Shown in pieces: positions 1-10,523 of a stretch of DNA of 64,000 nt. The position numbers and the translations under genes were made by a program. How positions within the stretch are numbered: position 1 is the first letter of the stretch; the number at the start of each line of letters is the position of its first letter. Below the pieces are notes generated by a model. That model was not told where the DNA came from, ran no database searches, and saw only the letters and a program-made list of their open reading frames with translations. Origin of the DNA: Saprospiraceae bacterium (GTDB lineage: Bacteria; Bacteroidota; Bacteroidia; Chitinophagales; Saprospiraceae); assembly GCA_016711125.1 (NCBI GenBank), contig JADJTQ010000009.1, positions 222,001 to 286,000 of the forward strand, in the 5' to 3' direction.

Positions 1-128
1 TTATGACCGGCCCACCAAAGACCGATGCCTTCCGTATGGGCATTGATCTCGTCAATCATGCGGATACCTTGTCCGATCAATTCTGTTGTCAAAAGAAGCA
101 AAATCAAAAGTCCAATTGATGATTTCAT
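1..128 (-). CDS. MBL-fold metallo-hydrolase, N-terminal fragment
   Basis: Only the first 42 codons are in the window; the gene continues past base 1. The start is the ATG read leftward from base 128. The protein opens with a hydrophobic signal sequence (about residues 4-18, rich in Leu/Ile) followed by MIDEINAHTEGIGLWWAGH. The HTEGIGLWWAGHN-type segment is, as I recall, the first strand region of a family of secreted metallo-beta-lactamase-fold hydrolases found in Bacteroidota and Planctomycetes. The metal-binding HxHxDH motif lies outside the window, so activity cannot be judged. The assignment rests on this short segment and is tentative. Confidence 0.5.
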   Translation of the reverse strand, partial: MKSSIGLLILLLLTTELIGQGIRMIDEINAHTEGIGLWWAGH

Positions 129-239
129 CTGTCAAGAATTTATTCGATCTAAAACTACTGCTTAATATGCTAATTGTCATTTTGCTTTGATGGCACTGGG
201 CGCCAACTGCTTTCAAATGCTGATAAAGGGACAAGAAGA

Positions 240-1252
<1,013 letters not shown>

Positions 1253-1291
1253 GATAGCATTACATTTTTCGAACAACTCTGTCCATTTATG

Positions 1292-1330
1292 AAACTTTGC
1301 GAACTCTGCGCACTCTGCGAGAGCAAAAAA
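1292..1330. repeat. Short dispersed repeat, copy 2 of 2
   Basis: Near-identical to 727-764 (CGCAC in place of CGCGC). It marks the right-hand edge of the tandem array. The remaining DNA up to 1442 shows no recognisable element and should contain the promoter of the DUF1501 gene. Confidence 0.7.
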
Positions 1331-1442
1331 TGGAATCAGCTCATTACAAGAATATGGAATCCAAATGAAGACTCGTTGAAAGTTCTACCCCAAATTTGAT
1401 TATTTTGGGATGTTTAGTCAAAACTTGCCTCCTAGTACCTAA

Positions 1443-2897
1443 ATGTCTGATTGTCAAAACTACCACTCGATCCATTCCCGCCGTGATTTTCTGGCCAAAA
1501 CCGCCATGGGGCTCGGTAGCCTGGGTTTGGCTGCTTTAATCAATCCATCTCAGGCGGTTGGGTCACCTAGCGAATCAAGACAGGTTCCTGCAACCGATCA
1601 ATTCCTGCATTTCGCACCCAAAGCAAAAAGGGTTATTTATCTTTTTCAGAGTGGTGCCCCTTCTCAAATCGATTTATTTGACCCTAAACCCTTGCTCAGG
1701 AAACTGAATGCACAGGAGCTGCCAGACTCCGTGCGGCAGGGTCAACGACTTACCGGAATGACTGCAGGTCAAACTTCTTTTCCTCTGGCCGGATCCATAT
1801 TTGACTTCAAGCAATTTGGCCAATCGGGTACATGGATGAGCGAATTATTGCCTCATCAATCGCAAATCGTCGATGAACTAAGTTTCGTCCATTCGATGCA
1901 CACGGAGGCCATTAATCATGATCCTGCTGCTACATTTATCCAAACCGGTTCTCAGTTGCCGGGTCGGCCATGTATCGGGTCATGGATTGACTATGGATTG
2001 GGTAGTGACAATGAAAATTTGCCGGCGTTCATTGTTCTGGTTACCAAAAACAAGGGAGGCCAGCCGTTATATTCACGGCTTTGGGGCAACGGGTTTTTAC
2101 CATCCCAGCATCAGGGAGTGCAATTTAGAGCAGGTAAAGATCCTGTATTATATCTGACCAATCCACCTGGGATAGACCGGGAAGATCGCCGTCAGCAATT
2201 AGGCTGGTTGAAGGAGATGCAGGAGGCACAATTTGACGCGGTGGGAGATCCGGAAATCGAAGCCCGAATCAGCCAATACGAGATGGCTTTTCGTATGCAG
2301 TCTTCCGTGCCCGAAATCACCGATACCTCTTCTGAACCTGATCATATTTACGATCTGTACGGCCCTGATTCGCGCAATCCGGGTACTTACTCAGCCAATT
2401 GTCTGCTAGCTCGGCGATTGGCCGAAAAGGGAGTAAAATTTATTCAACTATATCATCGAGGATGGGATCAACACGATCAATTACCAAAGAATATCAGGAA
2501 ACAATGTATAGAGACTGACCAGGCGTCTGCTGCTTTAATTTTAGATCTGAAACAAAGAGGTTTACTGGACGACACCCTGGTCATTTGGGGCGGGGAATTT
2601 GGTCGCACTAACTATTCACAGGGTAAATTGACAGTTGATAATTATGGCCGGGACCATCACCCTAAATGTTTTAGTCTCTGGATGGCTGGGGCAGGTGTGA
2701 AAAAAGGAATCTCGTATGGAAGGACCGACGATTTTAGCTACAATATTGTCGAAAACCCAGTACATGTCCATGATTTTCAAGCAACCCTTCTGCACCTGTT
2801 AGGTATTGATCATGAGCGATTGACCTACAAATTCCAGGGTCGCCGGTATCGTCTTACCGATGTTCATGGCAAAATTGTCAAAGATATTCTGACATGA
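1443..2897 (+). CDS. DUF1501 secreted protein (alkaline-phosphatase/sulfatase fold)
   Basis: 484 residues. A twin-arginine signal is clear: SRRDFL at residues 12-17, then a small-residue hydrophobic stretch ending near PSQA, so export is folded and Tat-dependent. The body matches DUF1501, which adopts the alkaline-phosphatase-like fold: FQSGAPSQIDLFDPKP near residue 70, HTEAINHDPAATF near 155, FIQLYHRGWDQHD near 340 and WGGEFGRTNYSQG near 385. Family length is about 450-490, so it looks complete. DUF1501 proteins are nearly always paired with PSD1/DUF1553 proteins, as here, where the stop overlaps the next start (ATGA). The biochemical role of the pair is not established; degradation of sulfated or complex polysaccharide has been suggested. 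Family assignment is firm, function is not. Confidence 0.93.
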   Translation: MSDCQNYHSIHSRRDFLAKTAMGLGSLGLAALINPSQAVGSPSESRQVPATDQFLHFAPKAKRVIYLFQSGAPSQIDLFDPKPLLRKLNAQELPDSVRQGQRLTGMTAGQTSFPLAGSIFDFKQFGQSGTWMSELLPHQSQIVDELSFVHSMHTEAINHDPAATFIQTGSQLPGRPCIGSWIDYGLGSDNENLPAFIVLVTKNKGGQPLYSRLWGNGFLPSQHQGVQFRAGKDPVLYLTNPPGIDREDRRQQLGWLKEMQEAQFDAVGDPEIEARISQYEMAFRMQSSVPEITDTSSEPDHIYDLYGPDSRNPGTYSANCLLARRLAEKGVKFIQLYHRGWDQHDQLPKNIRKQCIETDQASAALILDLKQRGLLDDTLVIWGGEFGRTNYSQGKLTVDNYGRDHHPKCFSLWMAGAGVKKGISYGRTDDFSYNIVENPVHVHDFQATLLHLLGIDHERLTYKFQGRRYRLTDVHGKIVKDILT

Positions 2898-5800
2898 AGT
2901 TAGATCGTCGACGCCTCCCACTTTCAACCAGTAGTTTCCAAGTATGGTCCGCAATCCTTCATAAGCATCTGATGTCCGCCTTGATCATTCTTGCCGGGTT
3001 TTTAAGTATGCACAGTTGCAATTCTCCATTGCCTGAAGATGTGCGACAGGCTTATAACAATATACCTGGCGAAGTTGATTTTAATTTTGATATCCGTCCT
3101 ATCCTGACCGATCGCTGCTATCCTTGTCATGGCCCGGATGAACAAAAAAGGGAGGCTGGTCTCCGACTCGATCAACAATCGGCCGCTTTTACCCGATTAG
3201 AAAACTCCGGAGGTTTTGCTTTTAAAAAAGGAGATTTAAAGCAAAGTGTTGCCTGGCAACGTATTATTTCTGATGATCCGGAATTGATGATGCCTCCTCC
3301 TGAATCAAACCTCACCCTGGAGCCTCATGAAAAAGCAAAGATTGCCAAATGGATCGAACAGGGGGCTCCTTGGAAGGAGCATTGGGCTTTTATACCTCCC
3401 ATTGAGCCGGATATACCCACTAACTTACCCCAGGAGTGGCTGCGGGTAAATCCTATTGATCACTTCATTCAGGCCAAGCTACTAGCTCAAAACCTGACAC
3501 CTTCGAGCCGGGCGGATAAGGAGAGACTGATAAGGCGAGTGAGTTTTGATTTGACCGGTTTGCCACCTGCGCTGAGCGATGTCGATGCATTTATGTCTGA
3601 TACGTCGATCAACGCCTACGAAAAATTGGTTGACCAATTACTTGATTCCGAAGCGCACGCTGAGCGATTAGCGATGGAATGGCTGGATGTTTCAAGGTAC
3701 GCCGATTCCATGGCATGCATGCAGATGGCCTGCGTATCATGTGGAGATGGCGAGATTGGGTGATCGATGCCTTCAGGAAAAACCAACCTTATGATGAATT
3801 TGTCACCTGGCAAGTGGCTGGAGATCTTTTACCCAATGCCAGCCCGGAGCAGCGGGTAGCTACCGGATTTTATCGTAATCAACCTTTGAATGGTGAGCTT
3901 GGCATCGTGCCTGAAGAATACCGTCTAAAATATGTTGCAGATCGTACCAATACTACTGCAACGGCTTTTCTTGGATTGACCATGGAATGTGCTTCATGTC
4001 ATGATCACAAATTTGATCCAATTTCTCAGAAAGAGTACTACGAAATGTTTGCATTTTTTAATAATGTGAAAGAGCTCGGGATGATTGGTAATGATCTGAA
4101 TTTCGGCCCCCTTGTTTTGTTGCCAGATTCAGCTGCCGATCAAAAGATAAAAACGCTGACCAGTAAAATCGAAATCCTGGAATCGCAAAAAAGCCAGATT
4201 GCTTCAGATGTTGAATCATTAAAAGAATACGTTAATAAACTTAGACCCGATCAGATAAAATTACCGGTACCTATTGGTGATTTTGATTTCGATAGTTTTC
4301 AGACAAAAAAATCAAATGGCCGTACAATAATTGAGGTTGACAATAATCAGCGGATTAATGCAAATGGTACACCTGAAATTGTGTCAGGTAAAATCAAGAA
4401 TGCGATCAGCATTAATAGCGATTACGACCAGATCTATTTTAAAGATTTTAAGCAATTTGATGCCTGTGATGAGTTTTCAGCAGGAGCCTGGGTGAAGACT
4501 GAGAAACTAGGAAGTTTTCAGTCGATTATAGGAAATATTGGAGATAAGAATACTGGCTGGCGAGGGTGGCTGTTTTTTATCGACACGTTAAACAGACCTG
4601 GATTAAAGTTGGTGCATAACCTATCTTGTAATTACATTCACATCGTAGCGGAAGAATCGATTGATGTCAATGAATGGACTCATCTGTTTTTTGCTTATGA
4701 TGGTTCGTCATCTGCCGACGGAGTTAGGCTCTATGCCAATGGCAGACCATTAACCCTTCAGGTACACGCTGATCATTTGTATAAAAATATTCGACCGGTG
4801 AGATCTCGGAATTACCAACCGGATCCTGGTCGTAACATCCGGATGGGAATTGCCAGTCAATATTTGTTTTCTGAGACAGACGATGGTGTTTTTTATGGGG
4901 CCTTTGATGAGGTAAAAATATTTGATCAATTTTTAACGGCCATAGAAGTTGCTATACTCGCCGGATCATCATTTGATTTAAATGTAAAGACGATAAATAG
5001 CCAGCAATCACTCGAATACTATCTCCATAGAAAACATGATCTCTATCGAAAAACTCATCGTGAATTGAAAGGATGGCGTGGAGAAAAATTTGCCATAGTA
5101 GATGAAGTTGAAGAAGTGATGGTGATGGAAGAAATGCCCATAGCAAGAAATGCTTTTATTTTAAATCGTGGTCAGTATGATGATTTAGGGGATGAGGTAT
5201 TTGCTAATACACCTGAGTCTATCTTGCCGTTCGGAGAGCGATACCCGAGAAATCGTTTGGGCTTGGCTCAATGGCTTTTTGACAGCGGCCATCCACTTAC
5301 TGCAAGAGTTGCAGTAAATCGCTATTGGCAGATGATATTTGGACAAGGTATTGTAAATACACCTCATGATTTTGGTTTGCAGGGGGCTCTGCCAAGCCAT
5401 CCTGAATTAATTGATTGGCTCGCTGTTGAATTTAGGAAATCAGGATGGAATTTAAGATCGCTTTTAAAAATGATGGTCATGTCGGCCACGTACCGGCAAT
5501 CATCGGTATTTAGCGATGAACTAAGAGAAAGAGATCCAAAAAATATCTGGCTCGCGAAAGCACCGAGCCAACGCATGCAGATGGAAATGATCCGGGATAA
5601 TGCACTGGCCGCTAGTGGTCTTCTCAATCATCGTGTTGGTGGCCCAAGTGTCAAACCTTATCAACCAGAAGGTCTATGGAAAGAGAAAAATGAATTCTCC
5701 GGATTTCTCATTGAGTATGAACATGATCAGGGAGATGATCTGTATCGTCGCAGCATGTACACTTTTATCCGGCGCACGTCGCCGCCCCCCATTATGACCA

Positions 5801-6201
5801 CCTTTGATGCTCCCGCACGGGATGTCTGTACGGTAAAACGGGAGACTACCAATACGCCATTGCAAGCACTTGTCTTGCTTAATGATCCACAATTTGTCGA
5901 GGCAGCCAGAATCTTAGCTGAGCGAGTCTTAAGGAAGGAAGGTCAAACAGTAGAGCAGAGAATTAGCGATGCTTTTCGCCTTGTTTGCGGCAGGGTCCCG
6001 AATGAAAAGCAATCAAGCGCTTTAATGAAGCAGTACCATTATGAGAGTTTGAAATTCAGGGACGATCCCAGAGCGGCAGATGATTTCCTGAGTGTGGGCG
6101 AAATGCCGAAAGACAATGATTTTAACAACACGGAAACGGCGGCATTAGCAGTGGTCTGTAATACCATCTTAAATTTTGATGAGGCATACATGAAGCGCTA
6201 A
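2894..6201 (+). CDS. PSD1 cytochrome c / DUF1549 / LamG / DUF1553 protein, frameshifted
   Basis: One gene read in two frames. The first frame carries a hydrophobic export segment (about residues 27-42, Cys follows at MHSC), then the planctomycete cytochrome c domain with CYPCHGPDE, then DUF1549 (PIDHFIQAKL, RRVSFDLTGLPP). After base 3709 the frame changes. The second frame resumes the conserved HGMHADGLRIMWRWRDW and continues with ECASCHDHKFDPIS (a second CxxCH), a LamG-like insert (about 4400-4940), and DUF1553 (RLGLAQWLFD, VNRYWQMIFG, RETTNTPLQALVLLNDP). One extra C at the CC of 3708-3709 restores an unbroken protein of about 1100 residues, the normal family size. It overlaps the DUF1501 stop by four bases, so the pair is an operon. 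Sequencing error is more likely than decay because everything downstream is conserved. Confidence 0.9.
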
Positions 6202-6286
6202 GTAAGCTATGAGAGGAAACATTTTTAATTATTTTCAGCCCAAAGGGGGAAGCAAATCCGGCGCTTGCTTATATTTAGTGGGTCTT

Positions 6287-6388
6287 GCTGAAATATTAGA
6301 GGTGTCGAATAGAAGAGGGTGCAGGAGTTCGGCAAGCTTACCCTGACTCTGGCAGAGATTAGTCTGACTTTATATTCTGCGGCTTCTA
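6287..6388. repeat. Dispersed repeat R2, copy A
   Basis: Shares blocks with 14193-14282: CTGAAATATT-G/A-GAG, GTGTCGAATAG, GTTCGGCA, CACCCTGACT-like and TATATTCTGCG-CTTCTA. It fills most of the gap between the PSD1 gene and the next small gene. No coding capacity was seen. It may be a small non-autonomous element. Confidence 0.65.
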
Positions 6389-6447
6389 TGTGACAGTTTT
6401 TATGATTATTCAAGAATAGGCATGCATTTAGTAAGAGAGAAATATTA

Positions 6448-6798
6448 ATGAACTTCAATGCAAGTAAATTACAGACTCACTATAATAATGCGACTTTTAC
6501 TTTTGTACTATTTTTTTCAATTACAATTCTGATAGCTGGATTCATTGGGTTGATGATTTTGGGATATATTGGAACTTATAAACAGAACTTGAAAATCCTA
6601 ACGATGTTAGGACTGCTAACATTGACAATGGCATTTATTCTGACAATTTTGAGTTTGATACATAAGTCCAAAATGTCATGGAGAATCTTAGTTTCATTAC
6701 CGATTATCTTGATTCTAGGGTTTATGGCTTTTTTATTTATTGACTGGATTAAAGAGATATTTGAATTTGATTGTTTAAAGTGTGAATTGTGTACTTGA
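6448..6798 (+). CDS. Small membrane protein of unknown function
   Basis: 116 residues with three strong hydrophobic segments, about residues 18-42, 52-72 and 81-103, and a short tail with two CxxC-like cysteines (CLKCELC) at the very end. I do not recognise a family. Codon use is AT-rich compared with its neighbours. It lies between a repeat element and the cupin gene on the same strand. The topology (three hydrophobic spans separated by Lys/Arg-containing loops) is what makes it credible. The terminal CxxC could bind metal or be redox-active, but that is speculation. It could also be a chance hydrophobic frame in AT-rich DNA. Confidence 0.5.
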   Translation: MNFNASKLQTHYNNATFTFVLFFSITILIAGFIGLMILGYIGTYKQNLKILTMLGLLTLTMAFILTILSLIHKSKMSWRILVSLPIILILGFMAFLFIDWIKEIFEFDCLKCELCT

Positions 6799-6914
6799 AG
6801 AAAAGGGAAAAAAACGACATGCCAACAAAGTTCATAAGTGCATACCCTTCGGGTTATGAACCATATACAAAACGTTACCACAAAAAAACGGCGAACGCCG
6901 GCAAAATCTTTATT

Positions 6915-7406
6915 ATGGCAAAAACATCCTGGGAGTTACCCCCCTATGCTAAATCGGATATGATCTTTGATGCAGTACCCGATGACGAACGCATTTGGGT
7001 TCCTCAAGCTCCTAACATTTGGTTTAGACCTCTGTTTCTTGACACAGTGGGAGGAGGCTGGTTTAATTTATTGCGGGTCAGACGTTCGGGCGTATTAAGT
7101 AGGCACCGGCATCCGGCACCGGTATATGGATATGTGATTAAGGGGCATTGGCATTATCTGGAGCATGATTTTGTGGCGGCACCTGGCAGATTTCTTTTCG
7201 AACCTCCTGGCGAGACGCACACCTTGGTGGTAGATAGTGATGATGAAATGATCACCATGTTTAACGTAAATGGAGCTATGATCTATGTTGACGAAGAAGG
7301 CAAAGCGATCGGATATGAAGATGTCTTTACAAAAATCGAAATGTGTATAAAGCATTATGAATCGGTAGGCCTTGGCAAGCAATTTATTGAACAATTTATT
7401 CGCTAA
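6915..7406 (+). CDS. Cupin, 2,4'-dihydroxyacetophenone dioxygenase-like
   Basis: 163 residues from the ATG at 6915 (MAKTSWELPPYAKSD). The frame is open upstream to 6789, but the extra stretch is Lys/Tyr-rich and looks untranslated. The protein is a single beta-barrel cupin: SRHRHPAPVYGYVIKG supplies the HxH of cupin motif 1, and FEPPGETHTLVV supplies the PG..H of motif 2. The usual glutamate of motif 1 is Tyr (PVYGYV), as in the DAD/ChrR-like subgroup to which 2,4'-dihydroxyacetophenone dioxygenase belongs. A mononuclear iron site is likely. It lies 3 bp upstream of a KduD-like dehydrogenase, so the two are co-transcribed and may act on the same ketone or sugar-derived substrate. The true substrate is unknown. 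Confidence 0.75.
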   Translation: MAKTSWELPPYAKSDMIFDAVPDDERIWVPQAPNIWFRPLFLDTVGGGWFNLLRVRRSGVLSRHRHPAPVYGYVIKGHWHYLEHDFVAAPGRFLFEPPGETHTLVVDSDDEMITMFNVNGAMIYVDEEGKAIGYEDVFTKIEMCIKHYESVGLGKQFIEQFIR

Positions 7407-7409
7407 CCG

Positions 7410-8180
7410 ATGGGAGTTTTAGAGCAGTTTTCACTTGCGGGTAAGGGTGCTTTGGTAACCGGGGCTGCCAGGGGTCTGGGGCAGGCAATTGCGGTAGGCC
7501 TTGCAGAGGCAGGAGCGGACTTAATACTGCTTGACCGCGAAACTTTATCAGACACGAAACAAATTATCGAAGACTTGGGCCGACGATGCTTTTGTATTAC
7601 GAAGGATCTTTCTCAGTCCCGACAAAAGGAGGCCGAAGCTATCCTCGGGGAGGTGATTTCACATATAGGTCAGTTGGATATTCTCGTAAATAATGCCGGT
7701 ATCATACGCCGATTACCCACTACCGAATATCAAGAAACCGATTGGCAAGAGGTGATTGATATCAATCTCAGTAGTGCCTTTTATTTATCCCAAGCCATCG
7801 GTCGCCATTTTATAGAGCATGGTAAAAGAGGAAAGATCATTAATCTCGCTTCGATGCTTTCTTTTCAGGGAGGTTACATGGTGCCCTCTTATACGGCCAC
7901 CACGAGTGCATTAGCTGGATTGACCCGGGCACTGGCAAATGAATGGGCTGAGTTTGACATCAATGTAAATGCGATCGCGCCCGGCTATTTTCTTACCGAA
8001 GTGACCACCGGTATCAGAGCCGACCCAAAGCGTAATCAAGCAGTACTCGACCGCATTCCTGCGGGGCGTTACGGTGATCCGGATGAATTAAAAGGTATTG
8101 CGGTATTTTTAGCTTCAGACGCCTCAAACTATCTGCACGGATCAATAATCCCGGTAGACGGTGGTTGGTTGGCGCGATAA
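7410..8180 (+). CDS. KduD-like short-chain dehydrogenase, catalytic Lys replaced
   Basis: 256 residues, classical SDR length. NAD(P)-binding TGAARGLG is at about residues 17-24, NNAG at about 93-96, and the C-terminal PVDGGWLAR ending is typical. Overall it resembles 2-deoxy-D-gluconate 3-dehydrogenase (KduD), which ends in the same PVDGGW. Catalytic Ser148 and Tyr161 are present, but the YxxxK motif reads Y-T-A-T-T: residue 165 is Thr (ACG at 7902-7904) instead of the invariant Lys. A single A-to-C change from AAG would explain it. The Lys positions the nicotinamide ribose and lowers the Tyr pKa, so activity should be strongly reduced unless this is a base-call error. The preceding cupin gene is 3 bp away. 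Confidence 0.88.
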   Translation: MGVLEQFSLAGKGALVTGAARGLGQAIAVGLAEAGADLILLDRETLSDTKQIIEDLGRRCFCITKDLSQSRQKEAEAILGEVISHIGQLDILVNNAGIIRRLPTTEYQETDWQEVIDINLSSAFYLSQAIGRHFIEHGKRGKIINLASMLSFQGGYMVPSYTATTSALAGLTRALANEWAEFDINVNAIAPGYFLTEVTTGIRADPKRNQAVLDRIPAGRYGDPDELKGIAVFLASDASNYLHGSIIPVDGGWLAR

Positions 8181-8543
8181 TCTGGAATATCAAACACCGC
8201 GACTGTAGATTCGTGGCTCTCTTTGATACACCGACAATCGGTCCTCTTCAACTAAATACTGACTTATACGGGAGCAGTGGTCGGAGAAAATGGTGTTTTA
8301 CCCATTCGGATCAAGATGGCGATCAGGACATTTTGATAAACAGTACCAATGTCGCTTGGTTTGAAAATGTTGAACAGGAAAACGAAAAGATTAGTTTTGT
8401 TTTTCAGGGAGATTTATCAGACCAGAAACTAGCCGGTCAAACTACTAGCCCAACGACAGTCGATTGGGATAGAAACGGAAAGCCGGATTACTCTTGGGGC
8501 GGAAGATGGATTCTTTTATTATTTGCCAAATGATAAATATTAA
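8181..8543 (+). pseudogene. FG-GAP/VCBS-repeat protein remnant
   Basis: A fragment without a start. From about 8210 the translation reads like the end of an FG-GAP (VCBS) beta-propeller protein: FDTPTIGPLQL, then DQDGDQDILINSTNVAWFEN, then GDLSDQKLAGQTTSPTTVDW, then DRNGKPD. Near 8488 the frame slips. The next frame continues GAEDGFFYYLPNDKY and stops at 8541-8543. Asp/Gly-rich DxDGDxD loops are calcium-binding blades of these exported propellers. The N-terminal bulk (signal peptide and remaining blades) is absent, and the preceding dehydrogenase stop sits where it should be. Loss of the 5' part is therefore real, while the slip itself may be a base-call error. It is probably a deletion relic. 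Confidence 0.7.
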
Positions 8544-8744
8544 ATAGATAAGCAATATTAAGCAATATATAAATCCAACGAGCTGCAGAATCCCTTCTTT
8601 TTCTTTTAGCGAGAGAGGAAGATCTACATCTTCCGGATCGTATAATAGAATCAAAGTAGTGGTGTGGCTTACTAAATATGACCAAAGCCATGGATCTTGC
8701 ATCAGTATTGCCTTGTAGATGCAGATTGGAATTGAGATGGCTAC

Positions 8745-9344
8745 CTACGGATTATACGGGAGTGACCATTTTCTTTTAATGGCAACCAACCTAATCACTA
8801 TCACCGAAAGTATAGAAATGATCATAGCGATATTTTCAGGAAGGACAGAATTCGCTATTAAGAATAAGATTGCTCCCGCCATGCAGGCTGATGCATAGAT
8901 CTCTTTTCGAAAGATCAATGGCGCTTCATTTGACAATACATCTCTGATCACGCCACCAAAAACAGCGGATACGACGCCCATCATGATCGCAATAAGTGGT
9001 GATAGACCGAGAAATAATGTTTTCTGTAATCCTAGAATGGTGAATAGGCCAATGCCAATAGTATCAAAGAGAAAAAACGATCTCTTCATCTTGAGAATGG
9101 GGTTCTTTAATAAATAGCAAATCGGCAGAGCTGAAATAATGAGATAAACATAAATCTCATTTTGCATCCACCCCACTGGAGTGCTTCCGATTAATAGATC
9201 GCGTAGGGTGCCACCACCCACAGCAGTTACAAAACCTAGCATAAAAACTCCAAACAGATCAAATTTTCGATCTACTCCTGCCAGCACGCCACTAATGGCG
9301 AATACGAGAGTTCCTGAATAATCAATTGCGGTAATTAAATCCAT
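8745..9344 (-). CDS. TRIC-family cation channel / glycine transporter (UPF0126)
   Basis: The start is set at the ATG read from 9344 (MDLITAIDYSGTLVFAISG). The frame is open 30 codons further upstream, but that stretch does not resemble the family. About 199 residues with the inverted-repeat architecture of UPF0126/TRIC proteins: repeat 1 carries GFVTAVGGGTLRDLLIG and repeat 2 carries MGVVSAVFGGVIRDVLSNE, the GGG/GGxxRD pore motifs, across seven hydrophobic helices. Known relatives are prokaryotic TRIC channels and E. coli YadS/YicG. It is an inner-membrane protein. It is transcribed away from the metallophosphoesterase gene, with about 110 bp between the two starts that should hold both promoters. 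Confidence 0.88.
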   Translation of the reverse strand: MDLITAIDYSGTLVFAISGVLAGVDRKFDLFGVFMLGFVTAVGGGTLRDLLIGSTPVGWMQNEIYVYLIISALPICYLLKNPILKMKRSFFLFDTIGIGLFTILGLQKTLFLGLSPLIAIMMGVVSAVFGGVIRDVLSNEAPLIFRKEIYASACMAGAILFLIANSVLPENIAMIISILSVIVIRLVAIKRKWSLPYNP

Positions 9345-9455
9345 AATCGTTAAGTATGCATTGATATATAGAAAATATTCCGGACCGATCCCTTTAGACG
9401 GTGAAGTACCGAAAAAATAAAAAGTATAGAGCAAATATTATAAATTGTTTTCAGA

Positions 9456-10463
9456 ATGATGAAGAGACGAAGTTTTATTAATAGAATGAGCACAGGCATC
9501 GCGGGTTTGGCGTACCCCGTTGTTGTGCTGAATCATAAAAGTAATACCGGCTTCAAAAAACAGGGTCAGACTTTAAAATTTGGGATTGTAGCTGACGTCC
9601 ACAAAGATTTAGTACCGGATGCAAACTTAAGACTCGAAAATTCATTGCCGAGGCTCAACATAAGGGAGGTTGATTTTATCATCCAACTAGGTGATTTTGT
9701 ATGGCTGAAATTAAAATCACGATTTTCTTGATATTTGAAGCAATTTAACGGCCAGCGCTATCATGTGCTTGGCAATCATGACATGGATCGAAATTCGAAA
9801 GCGGAAATGTTGGAATACTGGGGAATGCCGGCAACCTACTATTCCTTTAATGTTAACGGAATTCATTTTGTAGTGCTCGATGCTAATTTCCTGTATCAAG
9901 ATGCAAAATTTGTTGACTACGAAAATGCTAATTTTTATGTGGATAGCCGGTACCGGACGTTTATCAATGATGAGCAAATAGAATGGTTTAAAGCAGATTT
10001 GGAAAACACAGGGTCACCGACCATCGTATTTTCACATCAAAGTCTTTGGCATTATCAATCAGGGGTTAAAAATAGATTGTCCGTGCAGAAGATTATGGAA
10101 TCTCATCAGGATAAGATCATCTGTTGCATGAATGGTCACGATCATATTGATTTTCATCATATTCAAAATGGTATCCATTATCTGGAGATCAACAGCATGT
10201 CGTATCAGTGGATGGAGGATAAATATCGTTGCACCAAACGGTACCCCCAGGATCTTTATAAACAGTATCCTCACTTAGCTAATTTGGCAACCTATCAGGA
10301 CGCCCTTTACGCTTTTGCCACAGTGTCTCTTGATGGCAAACTACTGATAGAGGGGGTAAAAAGTAAATGGGTCGAACCTTCACCATTTAGTGTGGGCATG
10401 CCGCAAGGAGTCTATGGTGATGAGATCTCACCCACTATTTCGGATTATGAAATAGATTTTTAA
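9456..10463 (+). CDS. Secreted calcineurin-like phosphoesterase, frameshifted
   Basis: The N-terminal frame carries a Tat-like leader (MKRRSFINRMSTG) and the first metallophosphoesterase motif, FGIVADVHKD, then FIIQLGDF (motif GDxxx). The second frame starts after a stop at 9729-9731 and carries GNHD (YHVLGNHDMD), then FSHQSLWH and the GHDHIDFHH metal-site histidines. Alternative frames between 9640 and 9735 spell the missing family sequence (for example FIAEAQHK, then MAEIKNHDFLDI). At least four one-base losses, mostly in A or T runs, therefore separate two otherwise intact halves of a protein of about 335 residues. The dinuclear metal ligands of the calcineurin-like fold are all present across the two frames. 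The substrate is unknown. Confidence 0.8.
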
Positions 10464-10523
10464 GTAACACTTTTTAGAATCCATATGGCATTGTGTATTT
10501 TGACTTTTAGTGGTATTTAGTCG

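Noticed and set aside
8445..8702. 85-codon hydrophobic frame on the minus strand
   Set aside because: Overlaps the FG-GAP remnant on the other strand; only one hydrophobic patch, no family, unlikely to be a gene.
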